This document shows, one piece after another, positions 38,162 to 47,932 of a stretch of 64,000 nt of DNA. The position numbers were made by a program, and so were the translations under genes. Where the stretch lies: NCBI RefSeq assembly GCF_014268505.2, contig NZ_JABWQP020000002.1, positions 496,001 through 560,000 on the forward strand, in the 5' to 3' direction. The notes under the pieces are model-generated. The model was not told the origin of the DNA, ran no database searches, and worked only from the letters and a program-made list of their open reading frames with translations. This DNA is from Pseudomonas khorasanensis. GTDB taxonomy: Bacteria; Pseudomonadota; Gammaproteobacteria; Pseudomonadales; Pseudomonadaceae. Every line of letters starts with the position of its first letter. Position 1 is the first letter of the stretch.

Positions 38162-39817
38162 ATGTCTGCCGCCTTCCGTTTGCCGCTGGACGTGTTCTAC
38201 GAACGGGAAGCCCGGCACCCGCGCCAGCGCTTCCTTGTGCAGCCCATCGGTGGCGGACGGGTCGAGACGCTGACCTGGGCTGACGTCGGCCATCAGGCCC
38301 GCTGCGCCGCGCACTGGTTGCGCTCGCGAGAACTGCCGCAAGGCAGCCACATCGCCCTGATCTCAAAAAACTGCGCGCACTGGATCATCGCCGACCTCGC
38401 CATCTGGATGGCCGGGCATGTCTCCGTGCCGCTGTATCCCAATCTCACCGTTGATTCAGTGGCGCAAGTGCTCACCCACTCGGAAAGCGTGCTGGCGTTC
38501 ATCGGTAAGCTGGATGACTGGCCGGGCATGGCGCGCGGCATGCCTGCAGGGTTGCCGACCATCAGCCTGCCGCTGCATCCGCCCGGCGAGTTCGATTTCA
38601 GTTGGGCCGACCTTCAGCAAAGTTCACCAATCCAGGACGATCCGAGACCCGCCCCGGAACAGCTGGCGACGATTATTTACACCTCCGGGACCACAGGCCT
38701 GCCCAAAGGCGTCATGCACAGCTTTGCCAATCTGGGTTTTGCCACCAGCCGTGGCACGCAGTTGTTCGGGCTCAACGAGAACGATCGGCTGCTGTCCTAC
38801 TTGCCGCTGTGTCATGTGGCCGAACGGATGTTCGTCGAGCTGGCGTCGATCTATACCGGGCAAACGGTGTTCTTTGCTGAAAGCCTCGACACCTTCATGA
38901 CCGATCTCAAGCGCGCCAGGCCGACGGCAATGTTCGGCGTGCCCAGGATCTGGACCAAATTCCAGATGGGCGTCTACAGCAAGATCCCGGCGAAGCGCCT
39001 GGATTTTCTCCTTGGCCTGCCGTTCATCGGCAAGCGCGTAGGGCACAAGGTGCTGGCCGGCCTGGGGCTGGATGCGTTGCGCGTGGCATTGTCCGGGGCG
39101 GCGCCTGTTCCGCAAACCTTGCTCAGCTGGTACCAGAAGCTCGGCCTAGATGTGCTGGAGGTCTACGGCATGACGGAGGGTTGCGGTTATTCGCATATCT
39201 GCCTGCCGGGCGAGTACCGGCAGGGCTGGATCGGCAAACCTTGTCCCGAAGTCGAAGTGCGTATCGACGAATCAGGCGAGGTGCAGGTACGCAGCCAGGC
39301 AAACATGCTTGGCTACTTCAAGGAACCGCAGAAAACCGCCGAAACCCTCACCCAGGACGGCTTCCTGCGCACCGGTGACAAGGGCGAGCAGGATGGCGAA
39401 GGGCGTCTGCGCCTGACCGGACGGCTCAAGGAAATCTTCAAGACCAGCAAAGGCAAGTACGTCGCCCCGGCGCCCATCGAAAACCGTCTGGCTGTGCACT
39501 CGCGGATCGAACAGGTGTGCGTGGTTGGCGATGGCCTGAGCGCGCCGCTCGGTTTATGCGTGCTGTCGGCGGTCAATCAGCAAGAGCCGCGGGCGAGCCT
39601 GCATGCGAGTCTGGAAAAACTGCTGGAGGAGGTCAACGCCGTGCTCGACAAGCACGAGCGCCTGCGCCGCCTTGTGGTCGTCAAGGACAGTTGGGCCGTG
39701 GAAAACGGTTTCCTCACGCCGACGTTGAAAATCAAGCGCAATGTCATCGAAGACCGCTACGGCGCCCGCTTCGAAGAATGGAGCGAGCGCAGCGAGGCGG
39801 TGCTGTGGCAGGATTGA
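38162..39817 (+). CDS. AMP-dependent acyl-CoA synthetase
   Basis: A 551-residue adenylating enzyme of the long-chain acyl-CoA synthetase type. The P-loop-like motif is IIYTSGTTGLPKGVM; others are LPLCHVAERM (A4-like), LSGAAPVPQTLL, VYGMTEGCG (A5), GEVQVRSQANMLGYF, FLRTGDKG (A7) and GRLKEIFKTSKGKYVAPAPIE (A8). The adenylation lysine is probably in TPTLKIKRNVIE. Acyl chain not evident. AGGAG precedes the ATG at 38162. A thioesterase gene follows after 32 bp, giving a ligase-thioesterase pair behind a TetR-type operator. Confidence 0.9.
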   Translation: MSAAFRLPLDVFYEREARHPRQRFLVQPIGGGRVETLTWADVGHQARCAAHWLRSRELPQGSHIALISKNCAHWIIADLAIWMAGHVSVPLYPNLTVDSVAQVLTHSESVLAFIGKLDDWPGMARGMPAGLPTISLPLHPPGEFDFSWADLQQSSPIQDDPRPAPEQLATIIYTSGTTGLPKGVMHSFANLGFATSRGTQLFGLNENDRLLSYLPLCHVAERMFVELASIYTGQTVFFAESLDTFMTDLKRARPTAMFGVPRIWTKFQMGVYSKIPAKRLDFLLGLPFIGKRVGHKVLAGLGLDALRVALSGAAPVPQTLLSWYQKLGLDVLEVYGMTEGCGYSHICLPGEYRQGWIGKPCPEVEVRIDESGEVQVRSQANMLGYFKEPQKTAETLTQDGFLRTGDKGEQDGEGRLRLTGRLKEIFKTSKGKYVAPAPIENRLAVHSRIEQVCVVGDGLSAPLGLCVLSAVNQQEPRASLHASLEKLLEEVNAVLDKHERLRRLVVVKDSWAVENGFLTPTLKIKRNVIEDRYGARFEEWSERSEAVLWQD

Positions 39818-39849
39818 GCGACCACTAAAATAACAAAAGGAACTCTGCG

Positions 39850-40293
39850 ATGAGCTTGTGGCGTACCACTCCCAACATCGAGCAGTTGAACGCGATCCAG
39901 AAGAACACCATTGGCGAAGTGCTCGACATCCGCTTCGAAGCATTCGACGAACAATCGTTGAGCGCGAGCATGGTCATTGACCATCGCACCCATCAACCGT
40001 ACGGATTACTGCATGGCGGCGCGTCGGTGGTACTGGCGGAAACGGTCGGCTCGATGGCCAGTTATCTGTGCATTGATGCCAGCAAGTTCTATTGCGTCGG
40101 GCTTGAGATCAATGCCAACCATCTGCGCGGCCTGCGCAGTGGCCGGGTGACGGCAGTGGCCACGCCGATCCATATCGGTCGCACAACCCACGTGTGGGAC
40201 ATCCGCCTCACCAGCGATGAAGGCAAGGCCAGTTGCGTCTCGCGCCTGACCATGGCGGTAGTGCCACTGGGTGAAAATCCTCCTGTATCCTGA
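39850..40293 (+). CDS. Hot-dog thioesterase (PaaI/YdiI-like)
   Basis: A 147-residue protein of the 4HBT-II/EntH-YdiI group: LNAIQKNTIGEVLDIRFEAFDEQSLSASMVIDHRTHQPYGLLHGGASVVLAETVGSMASYL. HGG and the glutamate in LAETVGS are the catalytic features. It hydrolyses acyl-CoA or aryl-CoA thioesters in relatives. AAAAGGAAC precedes the start. Lies directly after the ligase gene; it faces the TccC gene, leaving only 33 bp. Confidence 0.87.
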   Translation: MSLWRTTPNIEQLNAIQKNTIGEVLDIRFEAFDEQSLSASMVIDHRTHQPYGLLHGGASVVLAETVGSMASYLCIDASKFYCVGLEINANHLRGLRSGRVTAVATPIHIGRTTHVWDIRLTSDEGKASCVSRLTMAVVPLGENPPVS

Positions 40294-40326
40294 GGTCCGT
40301 CGGGCAGAAAAAACAGGCTCGGAATC

Positions 40327-43113
40327 CTAACTCGCCTTGCCTGTCTGCTTGAAGCTGTATTGGTTCGGACGCAGTCGTACTGCGTGTGGCACCAATACCT
40401 GGGGTCGATAAAGGCTATTCATCAGTCTATCGGCGGGTTCATCTACAAGGGTGTCCACGGGAACCTCTGAATAGGTCAAGACGTCAATCATGATGTTGAG
40501 CCCCATTCCGCGGACCATGTCCTCGCCGACGAACATTGCATTACGACGTTGGGTATCTTCATCTTCGTTGTCTCTTAAAGCGAAGTCCCTGCCGTATGCA
40601 AAGGCATCCCCCACCCAGTGAGGGGCAGACTTGGGCCTGCTTGTTGGGAGGATGATATCCAGGGTCTGCAGCAACGAACTCTCCAACTGCCCACTTTGAT
40701 GGAGCGTGGTTAAAGGTGTTCTGTAGCGTTTATCACCGAAGCGGCTACTGCGCTTGGCAGGCTCCTGCTGTGCTTCCAGTGAAAAGAAGACGAAGTCGTC
40801 AGTGGCCAGGTGAGTCAGGTCGCCCTCAGCGGTATTGTCTGTTTTGAACACCACTCCATGGTTGATCAACTGTTTTCTGGAAAACAATTCGACGACGTTG
40901 TCCTGGCGCAGGTCCTGGTCTGAAAAATGGACGATATGAAAGGGGCTATCACTGAAGGGATTAAGAAAAAGCTGATCGGCGCTCCCCAAATCGATGTCCT
41001 CCTCAAGACGTGTCTCAAGGCGCCTGATGTTTTCCTTCGATAGTTTCTGGAATGCGTCCAGGCCATGGGTTGATGGAGCAAGCTGCTGCCATGCGTTCCC
41101 GTTGGCCTGGGCATGATTAAAAGCCTCAATAGCTTCCTTGGTGATCTGGCCATCGTCGTCCAAAAAGGTCACAGGATTGTTTCTGACAAACCGAAAGAGA
41201 TTCAAACCATCGGCCGCCCCAGCTGGATCAGGATTTATCCAACGCTCCAACCAAGGCGCGTAGTACCGCTGACCGTAGTAATACAAGCCCGTGGCATCAC
41301 GCTCCTGGCCGGAGTATCGCCGGGTTTTGTAGCTGGCTTGCACCTTGCTCGGGCCAGCCCACCACGACGTGCCTCCGTAGGGGTAATACATTTCCTCACT
41401 GATCAGGTCGGCGCGGTCATCAAGCTCCAGCGTATTGGAGCCAAGGTGATTCGTCAGGTTGTAACGGTATTGATCGGCCTGGGTGCTTCCCGACTTCCAG
41501 TGCAGGACCTGTACGGTGCAACGTCCCGCCTGCACTGAAATGACGTGGATAGTTTTCTCAGGGGATGTACGGACCTCCAGTCCTGCAAAATAGCGTGTTT
41601 CGTGGGTGCGCTTAGCGGCTGCGCTGTAGGCCAGGCGAATTTTGCGTTTGCGTTGGCCTGCCCCGTCGTAGACATAGGTCTCGCCGTCGTTCGGTGCGTC
41701 TTCACGCACTACTTGATCGACCTGACGCAGGCGGTTGCTTGGATTCCAGGTTAAATCCTGGCCCACCAGTAATTGTTTTCTGTTGCCGTTGGCATCGAAT
41801 CCGGCTGCGATTTCGTCCTCGTCGGGCAAGCTGCCATCGGCTTTCTGCGCAAGTCCCCGATTGCTGTATTTCGAAATCGCCGTTCGTTGCGTCCAGCAAT
41901 GGCTGGCAGCGCTGTGGACCAGCGTCGTGAGATTGCCGCCGTGATCGTAGCTATAAACCTGGTGATAGTTTTCCAGCTGCCCTGGATCGGCAGGAGAAAC
42001 AAAAACCGACTCCTGAGGACCGTTCTCACTACCGACCCGTTGCCAGCCATGTGCCTCGATCAGTTGGTACAAACTGTCGTAGATGTACGACTGGACTGGT
42101 TCGATCTTTTGGTTACGAAAAAAACGGGTGCCCAGCGTCCCGTCCTTGATGTTGAGGATATTGCCGACACGATCATATTGGTATGCCAGGTTTTGCAGCG
42201 GTGGCTGGCCGGGGAGTCCAGCCTTGACGCTCAACAGACGACCATCCTGTGGATCGTAGAGCGCTTCGCTGACCACGCCGTTGCCGGCGGTCTGGCGTTC
42301 GATACTGCCGTACGCGTCGTAGCGAATGTCGTTCAGCAACGATGTATCGCCCGTTTGCCCGGCGAGTTTCAAGCGAACTCGCCGAAGCTGGCCGGCGACG
42401 TCCAGGTCCGAAAACTGGACGTTGTTTTGCGCATCTGCTTGCAGGATTGCGGTGCCCATGGCGTCATAAACGACGCGGGTGGTAGCGCTGGAGGTCTCGT
42501 TCAAAAGGTCCCTGCCTGCCTCATCGACGGGCCAATCCGGTTCGTTCAGGTCCCGGAGAAAATGCCGGATTTGCGAAACGACCCCGCCCGTCAGCGCAAA
42601 ATCATTGAACAGGACGGTACCCGCATCATCATCGTGGCGGATCAATCGGCCACATTGATTACGCGAGGCTGATTCAAGGCTGTTTGCCCCGTAGGTGTAG
42701 AACGCGCTGTTTCTGTCAGGCGAGCCTTGAGCTTGCTCAACGGTTCTAAAGGGCCGCAACAGCGCGTCGTATTCGGTTTTCACCTGGGTGTACAAGCCGT
42801 CCCAGCCAATGAGGTGTTCACCGGCTACGCCAAATAGCGCCAAGCGAGTACCCGCATCGACGTTTTCGGTGCGGATCGGCGCGCCCGCGAGGCTGAAGAT
42901 GATTCTCAGGTTCGGCCGGGCATCCGGCTCTGTCCCGAGCAATTCGAACAGGCGCGGATCGTAGCTGACCGTGGGACGTCCGGCGGTATTGTAAAATTGA
43001 CGAAAAATACGGGCTTCGGGTTTCTCTGCGGGCTTATCACGAAAGTAGGACACCGAGGCGATAACGAGTCCTCGAGGGTCTCTCACTGACACATTTGGTG
43101 TCCTGGCGTGCAT
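40327..43113 (-). CDS. TccC-type Rhs insecticidal toxin complex component
   Basis: A 928-residue protein. The N-terminus MHARTPNVSVRDPRGL, RQFYNTAGRPTVSYDPRL and RTENVDAGTRL, the YD/Rhs repeats (YDRVGNILNIKDG, YVYDSLYQLIEAHG-like, YSYDHGGNLTTL), and the core YYPYGGTSWW...RYSGQERDATGLYYYGQRYYAPW...NPDPAGAADGLNLFRFVRNNP match TccC proteins of Photorhabdus and Pseudomonas. The core ends near residue 654; about 274 residues of variable C-terminus follow, the probable toxic domain, not recognised with certainty. Start at 43113 has GAGGGAG upstream; the frame extends further 5'. No TcA, TcB or immunity gene is adjacent. GC content is lower than in neighbours. Confidence 0.9.
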   Translation of the reverse strand: MHARTPNVSVRDPRGLVIASVSYFRDKPAEKPEARIFRQFYNTAGRPTVSYDPRLFELLGTEPDARPNLRIIFSLAGAPIRTENVDAGTRLALFGVAGEHLIGWDGLYTQVKTEYDALLRPFRTVEQAQGSPDRNSAFYTYGANSLESASRNQCGRLIRHDDDAGTVLFNDFALTGGVVSQIRHFLRDLNEPDWPVDEAGRDLLNETSSATTRVVYDAMGTAILQADAQNNVQFSDLDVAGQLRRVRLKLAGQTGDTSLLNDIRYDAYGSIERQTAGNGVVSEALYDPQDGRLLSVKAGLPGQPPLQNLAYQYDRVGNILNIKDGTLGTRFFRNQKIEPVQSYIYDSLYQLIEAHGWQRVGSENGPQESVFVSPADPGQLENYHQVYSYDHGGNLTTLVHSAASHCWTQRTAISKYSNRGLAQKADGSLPDEDEIAAGFDANGNRKQLLVGQDLTWNPSNRLRQVDQVVREDAPNDGETYVYDGAGQRKRKIRLAYSAAAKRTHETRYFAGLEVRTSPEKTIHVISVQAGRCTVQVLHWKSGSTQADQYRYNLTNHLGSNTLELDDRADLISEEMYYPYGGTSWWAGPSKVQASYKTRRYSGQERDATGLYYYGQRYYAPWLERWINPDPAGAADGLNLFRFVRNNPVTFLDDDGQITKEAIEAFNHAQANGNAWQQLAPSTHGLDAFQKLSKENIRRLETRLEEDIDLGSADQLFLNPFSDSPFHIVHFSDQDLRQDNVVELFSRKQLINHGVVFKTDNTAEGDLTHLATDDFVFFSLEAQQEPAKRSSRFGDKRYRTPLTTLHQSGQLESSLLQTLDIILPTSRPKSAPHWVGDAFAYGRDFALRDNEDEDTQRRNAMFVGEDMVRGMGLNIMIDVLTYSEVPVDTLVDEPADRLMNSLYRPQVLVPHAVRLRPNQYSFKQTGKAS

Positions 43114-43328
43114 GGCTTGCTCCCTCAAGGGATATCCGCGGTTACCGTGGTTATCCGGCTCGATGCGAGTAGTGTCAACTGTCAGGTCTGACAGGTCAGA
43201 GGGGTGTTTGCAGCCAGGCGGATTTATCAATAAGACGACGCTGTCATCATTCCTGTCAGTTAAGGTCATTGCCGCGCTACGGCGGACTGCGCACAATCGG
43301 TCGCAGTTCTCGCAATGGATCGGCCCAC

Positions 43329-44123
43329 ATGTCGCAACAGGTGTTTTTTGCCCACGCCAATGGTTTTCCCTCGGCCACCTACGGCAAGCTGTTCGCCGCG
43401 CTGGCGCCGCAGTACGCCGTCGCGCATCTTGAGCTGCACGGCCATGACCCGCGTTTTCCGGTGGATGACAACTGGAACAACCTGGTGGACGAACTGATTC
43501 ATCACCTCGAACAACAACCGGAGCCGGTATGGGGCGTGGGGCACTCTCTGGGCGGTGTGCTGCATCTTCACGCAGCGTTGCGATGCCCTGGGCTGTATCG
43601 GGGCGTGGTCATGCTCGATTCGCCGGTACTGACCCGCGCGGACCGCTGGGTGATCCTCGCCGCCAAGCGCTTGGGATTCATCGACCGCTTGACACCGGCC
43701 GGGCGAACGCTGGGGCGGCGGGAGGAGTTCAGCGACCTGGAGTCGGCGCGGGCCTATTTTGCCGGCAAGACGCTGTTTCGCGGTTTCGATCCAGAATGCT
43801 TCGAAGCGTACCTGCAACACGGCTTGCAGCCTTTCGGCGATCGATTGCGACTGCGCTTCGACCCGGCCACGGAAATCAGCATCTATCGCGGCGTGCCGCA
43901 CACCAGCCCAGGTCGGGCTCTAAAGCTGCAAGTACCGCTGGCGGTGGTGAGAGGCCGGCAGAGCCGGGTTGTGATGCGTCACCAGACCCGTTCGGTGGGG
44001 CGTATGCCCTGGGGCGAATCCCTGAGCATGCCTGGCGGCCACATGTTTCCTCTTGAATACCCCCAAGACACGGCCACCTTGATCAAGGACCTGCTCCAGC
44101 GCTGGGAAGGGCAGCGAGCATGA
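43329..44123 (+). CDS. Alpha/beta hydrolase
   Basis: A 264-residue hydrolase starting MSQQVFFAHANGFPSATYGKLF, with the nucleophile serine in VGHSLGGVLHL, ARCPGLYRGVVMLDSPVLT after it, and a C-terminal GGHMFPLEYP with the catalytic histidine. The oxyanion region HANGFP is typical of this subfamily. Substrate unknown. It overlaps the next hydrolase gene by four bases (ATGA). The start at 43329 is the family start; upstream lies the divergent toxin gene. Confidence 0.87.
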   Translation: MSQQVFFAHANGFPSATYGKLFAALAPQYAVAHLELHGHDPRFPVDDNWNNLVDELIHHLEQQPEPVWGVGHSLGGVLHLHAALRCPGLYRGVVMLDSPVLTRADRWVILAAKRLGFIDRLTPAGRTLGRREEFSDLESARAYFAGKTLFRGFDPECFEAYLQHGLQPFGDRLRLRFDPATEISIYRGVPHTSPGRALKLQVPLAVVRGRQSRVVMRHQTRSVGRMPWGESLSMPGGHMFPLEYPQDTATLIKDLLQRWEGQRA

Positions 44124-44971
44124 GTGCCGTCGAAGAGGTTCGCCTGAGCCTGCCTCATATTGAACTGGCGGCCCACCTGTTCGGGCCGGAAGATGGCCGA
44201 CCGGTGATCGCCTTGCATGGCTGGCTCGACAATGCCAACAGCTTTGCCCGGCTGGCGCCGAAACTCAAAGGCTTGCGCATCGTTGCTCTGGACATGGCTG
44301 GTCACGGTCATTCCGGGCACCGGCCGAACGGCGCCGGTTATGCGCTGTGGGACTACGCCCATGATGTGTTGCAAGTCGCCGAGCAACTGGGCTGGAATCG
44401 TTTCGGCCTGCTCGGGCACTCGATGGGCGCCATCGTTTCCATGGTTCTGGCCGGTTCGTTACCGGAGCGCATCAGCCATCTGGCGTTGATCGATGGAGTG
44501 ATTCCTCCGACAGACAAAGGCGAAAACGCCGCCGAGCGAATGGGCATGGCGCTGCAGGCGCAACTGGATCTGCGGGAAAAGCGCAAACCGGTCTACAACA
44601 CTCTGGACCGCGCCATCGAGGCGCGGATGAAAGGTCTGGTGGCGGTCAGTCGGGAAGCGGCAGAACTGCTGGCTCAGCGGGGTCTGATGCCGGTGCCCGG
44701 CGGGTATACCTGGCGCACCGACAATCGCCTGACCCTGCCATCGCCGCTGCGCCTCACCCAGGAACAGGCGATGGCATTCGCTTTGCGCGTCAGCTGCCCG
44801 GCCCATCTGGTGGTTGCGGCGGATGGCATGCTGGCCAAGCATCCTGAACTGCTGGAGCGCCTGCCGTTCAGCCGGGAAGTGCTGTCGGGCGGGCATCATT
44901 TGCACCTGAATGACGAGGCCGGTTCAGGTCTTGTAGCAGACTGTTTCAATCGCTTCTTCGCCATGCCTTGA
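44120..44971 (+). CDS. Alpha/beta hydrolase
   Basis: A 283-residue hydrolase with oxyanion segment ALHGWLDNANSF, DMAGHGHSGHRP, nucleophile serine in GLLGHSMGAIVSMVLAGSLPERISHLALIDG, and catalytic histidine in LSGGHHLHL. It resembles the serine hydrolase-like/Yju3-type esterases. Different sequence from the hydrolase upstream, so the two are not recent duplicates. Coupled translation; the pair is conserved in Pseudomonas in my recollection, but neither has a known substrate. Confidence 0.88.
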   Translation: MSAVEEVRLSLPHIELAAHLFGPEDGRPVIALHGWLDNANSFARLAPKLKGLRIVALDMAGHGHSGHRPNGAGYALWDYAHDVLQVAEQLGWNRFGLLGHSMGAIVSMVLAGSLPERISHLALIDGVIPPTDKGENAAERMGMALQAQLDLREKRKPVYNTLDRAIEARMKGLVAVSREAAELLAQRGLMPVPGGYTWRTDNRLTLPSPLRLTQEQAMAFALRVSCPAHLVVAADGMLAKHPELLERLPFSREVLSGGHHLHLNDEAGSGLVADCFNRFFAMP

Positions 44972-45086
44972 CTTGCCGCAGGCAACTGTCGAGGCTGGGC
45001 GGGTTGAAATGGGAGACAACCACGATGGATTGCTATACCGCTGCGACCCCGATCCGCCAAGCTTTGGCGCTGCGATGAGGTCACTC

Positions 45087-45893
45087 ATGCGCTCGCTCAG
45101 TCTGTTGGCGCTGTGCTGTTTCAGTGCCTTTTCTTTCGCCGCCGATGTGCCCGGCAGTCACGATCTGCAGATTGTGCCGCGTCTGGCCGATGCGCAGATC
45201 GTCGACTACCGTCCTCCGGTTGAACTGGAGCGAATCTATCCGTTGGGCTCGATCCGCAAGATCAGCGGCCAGTTGCGCTTCGACGGCCAGGTCACGGCGC
45301 GCGGCCAGACCACGTCAGTGACTTACGAGCTGCCACCCGAACATTCCGCCACCGAAGCCTTTACGGCGGCACGCGAAGCCCTGCAGAAGCAGGACGCCGA
45401 GTTGCTGTTCTGGTGTCAGGCCCGTGACTGTGGCGAAAGCAGCCTCTGGGCCAACGAGGTCTTCGGCAATGCCAAACTGTACGGTTCCGACGAGCAACAG
45501 GCGTATCTGTTGCTGAGGCTGGCGGCGCCACGGGACAACACGCTGGTGGCGCTCTACAGCATCACTCGCGGCAATCGCAAAGCTTATTTGCATGTCGAAC
45601 AATTCGAGGCGAGCGCGCCACTGGGCGATTTGCTGCCGACTTCTGCGACCCTGCTGCGCCAACTCAAAAGCACCGGCGAGCTGGACTTCCCGAAACTGGT
45701 GAGCGATCCCGATGCCACCTGGCTGCGCCTGATTTCCCGTGGCCTGAACCTCGACACGACGTTGCGGGTCGCGGTTTCCGGGCCCAAGGCCGAAGCCTGG
45801 CGTCAGGCGTTGATCAATCAAGGCGTACGGGCAGCGCGGATGGAAGCCGGCAATGTCGAAGGCTCTGGCCTGCGCATCGACCTGTTGCGATAA
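45087..45893 (+). CDS. DUF4892 exported protein
   Basis: A 268-residue protein with signal peptide MRSLSLLALCCFSAFSFA. Mature part: DVPGSHDLQIVPRLADAQIVDYRPPVELERIYPLGSIRKISGQLRFDGQV, then a paired WCQARDCGESSLWANEVFGNAKLYG (two cysteines). This matches DUF4892, whose C-terminal half resembles OmpA-like sequences in some members. ATG at 45087 is preferred over 45075 because GAGG lies at the right distance. Periplasmic; function unknown. Shares direction with the hydrolase genes. Confidence 0.83.
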   Translation: MRSLSLLALCCFSAFSFAADVPGSHDLQIVPRLADAQIVDYRPPVELERIYPLGSIRKISGQLRFDGQVTARGQTTSVTYELPPEHSATEAFTAAREALQKQDAELLFWCQARDCGESSLWANEVFGNAKLYGSDEQQAYLLLRLAAPRDNTLVALYSITRGNRKAYLHVEQFEASAPLGDLLPTSATLLRQLKSTGELDFPKLVSDPDATWLRLISRGLNLDTTLRVAVSGPKAEAWRQALINQGVRAARMEAGNVEGSGLRIDLLR

Positions 45894-45964
45894 GCTGTGC
45901 CGGGCGAGCGCGCACGTTGGGTGTTCGCCTACTCTTTCGCTGACTGATTTTGCCGAGACTTTTC

Positions 45965-47017
45965 ATGCTCAATAACGATCGCCTGCTGGTGCAGATTCTG
46001 CTGCTGGTGTTGTTTGGTGCCAGCCTGTGGGTGATGGCGCCGTTCTGGTCGGCGCTGTTTTGGGGCGCGGTTCTGGCGTTTGCCAGCTGGCCGCTGATGC
46101 GTTTGCTGACGCGAGCGCTCAATGGCCGCGAATCGTTGGCCGCAGCGATCCTGACCTTGGGCTGGATGCTGCTCGTGGCGGTGCCGCTGGTGTGGCTGGG
46201 CTTCAATCTTGCCGATCACGTGCGTGACGCAACGGCGTTCATCAAGGATGTGCAGGTCGATGGCTTACCGGAGGCGCCGGCCTGGCTTGGTGGTGTGCCA
46301 CTGGTGGGCGAGCGGTTGCTGGGGATCTGGAACAGCATCGATCAGCAGGGCGCGGCGCTGATGGTTTCGGTGAAGCCCTATCTGGGCCAGGTCGGGAACT
46401 GGTTGCTGGCGCGCAGTGCGCAAATCGGCGGCGGCATCCTCGAGCTGACCTTGAGCATTGTCTTCGTATTCTTTTTCTACCGTGACGGGCCTCGGCTGGC
46501 GGCGTTTGTGCACGGGCTGCTGGAGCGCTTGATCGGCGATCGTGCCGGTTACTACATCGAGCTGGTTGCGGGGACTGTGCAGCGGGTGGTCAACGGGGTA
46601 ATCGGGACGGCGGCGGCGCAAGCTGTTCTGGCGTTGATCGGATTTCTGATTGCCGGGGTGCCCGGGGCGCTGGTGCTGGGGATTGTGACGTTCCTGCTCA
46701 GTCTGATTCCGATGGGCCCGCCGCTGGTGTGGGTGCCCGCTACGGCCTGGCTGGCCTGGAAGGGTGAGTACGGGATGGCGGTGTTTCTCGGGATCTGGGG
46801 GACGTTCATCATCAGTGGCGTGGACAACGTGTTGAAGCCTTATCTGATCAGTCGTGGTGGGAATCTGCCCTTGGTGATCGTATTACTTGGGGTGTTTGGC
46901 GGGTTGATTGCGTTTGGGTTTATCGGGCTGTTTATCGGGCCTACGTTGTTGGCGGTGGCTTATAGTTTGTTGACGGATTGGAGTAAGAGTCAGGGGCGGG
47001 TTGAGGATCGGCGCTGA
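45965..47017 (+). CDS. AI-2E/PerM-family membrane protein
   Basis: A 350-residue integral membrane protein with seven or eight helices and the family motifs FFFYRDGPRLAAFV, GTVQRVVNGVIGTAAAQAVLALIGFLIAGVPGALVLGIVTFLLSLIPMGPPLVWVPA and GVDNVLKPYLISRGGNLPLVIVLLGVFGGLIAFG. The family includes E. coli TqsA (autoinducer-2 export) and PerM, and newer Na+/H+ antiporters, so the substrate is not defined. Start MLNNDRLLVQ at 45965, with a weak ribosome site. Confidence 0.88.
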   Translation: MLNNDRLLVQILLLVLFGASLWVMAPFWSALFWGAVLAFASWPLMRLLTRALNGRESLAAAILTLGWMLLVAVPLVWLGFNLADHVRDATAFIKDVQVDGLPEAPAWLGGVPLVGERLLGIWNSIDQQGAALMVSVKPYLGQVGNWLLARSAQIGGGILELTLSIVFVFFFYRDGPRLAAFVHGLLERLIGDRAGYYIELVAGTVQRVVNGVIGTAAAQAVLALIGFLIAGVPGALVLGIVTFLLSLIPMGPPLVWVPATAWLAWKGEYGMAVFLGIWGTFIISGVDNVLKPYLISRGGNLPLVIVLLGVFGGLIAFGFIGLFIGPTLLAVAYSLLTDWSKSQGRVEDRR

Positions 47018-47150
47018 TTCAATCTCGACACAATGGCACCGCCGGCTAAGCTGATCACGGCCGGCGCGACGATTTACCGATCATCGGGTGCCGCGCCGCC
47101 GCTGGTTCCGCTACAATGCGCGCCGTTTTCGTCCAGCCTGAGAGCCCTCC

Positions 47151-47849
47151 ATGTCCGCCTGCCAGACTCCCATCATCGTCGCCCTGGATTTCCCTACCCG
47201 TGACGCCGCACTGAAGCTGGCCGATCAGTTGGACCCGAAACTGTGCCGGGTCAAAGTGGGCAAGGAACTGTTCACCAGTTGCGCGGCGGAAATCGTCGGC
47301 ACCTTGCGCGACAAGGGTTTCGAAGTCTTTCTGGACCTGAAATTCCACGACATTCCCAACACCACCGCGATGGCCGTGAAAGCTGCCGCCGAGATGGGCG
47401 TGTGGATGGTCAACGTGCATTGCTCCGGCGGCCTGCGCATGATGGCGGCTTGCCGTGAAGAGCTGGACAAACGCAGCGGCCCACAGCCATTGCTGATCGG
47501 CGTGACGGTACTGACCAGCATGGAGCGTGAGGACCTGGCCGGAATCGGTCTGGACATCGAACCGCAGGAACAAGTGCTGCGTCTGGCCGCGTTGGCCGAG
47601 AAGGCCGGGATGGACGGTCTGGTGTGTTCCGCGCTGGAAGCCACCGCATTGAAAACGGCACATCCATCGCTGCAACTGGTGACCCCGGGGATTCGTCCGG
47701 CGGGCAGCGCGCAGGACGATCAGCGCCGCATTCTGACCCCGCGCCAGGCACTGGACGCCGGTTCCGATTACCTGGTGATTGGCCGCCCGATCAGCCAGGC
47801 GGCTGATCCGGCGAAGGCGCTTGCCTCGGTCGTAGCTGAAATCGCCTGA
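47151..47849 (+). CDS. pyrF: Orotidine 5'-phosphate decarboxylase
   Basis: A 232-residue TIM-barrel enzyme, last step of UMP synthesis. It has [24 protein letters not shown], the catalytic array [12 protein letters not shown] (Asp-Lys-His-Asp), [17 protein letters not shown] and DYLVIGRPI. Length is normal. The start at 47151 has GAGAGCCCTCC before it. Stands alone before a REP-type repeat. Confidence 0.95.
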   Translation: MSACQTPIIVALDFPTRDAALKLADQLDPKLCRVKVGKELFTSCAAEIVGTLRDKGFEVFLDLKFHDIPNTTAMAVKAAAEMGVWMVNVHCSGGLRMMAACREELDKRSGPQPLLIGVTVLTSMEREDLAGIGLDIEPQEQVLRLAALAEKAGMDGLVCSALEATALKTAHPSLQLVTPGIRPAGSAQDDQRRILTPRQALDAGSDYLVIGRPISQAADPAKALASVVAEIA

Positions 47850-47850
47850 A

Positions 47851-47919
47851 AGATCGCAGCCTTCGGCAGCTCCTGCATGGGAAGTGAATACCTGTAGGTG
47901 CTGCTGCATGTTGCGATCT
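47851..47919. repeat. Paired repeat of the CTGCCGAAGGCTGCGATC class
   Basis: AGATCGCAGCCTTCGGCAGC (47851) and the degenerate partner ending TGTTGCGATCT (47919) are the same unit as the outer arms at 28694-28859. It lies between convergent pyrF and the oxidoreductase gene. Confidence 0.75.
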
Positions 47920-47932
47920 TTTGATTCTGGCC

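Noticed and set aside
40294..40326. Immunity gene for the Rhs/TccC toxin
   Set aside because: Only 33 bp separate the toxin end from the convergent thioesterase gene, so there is no room for one; this supports a TccC-type rather than contact-dependent toxin.
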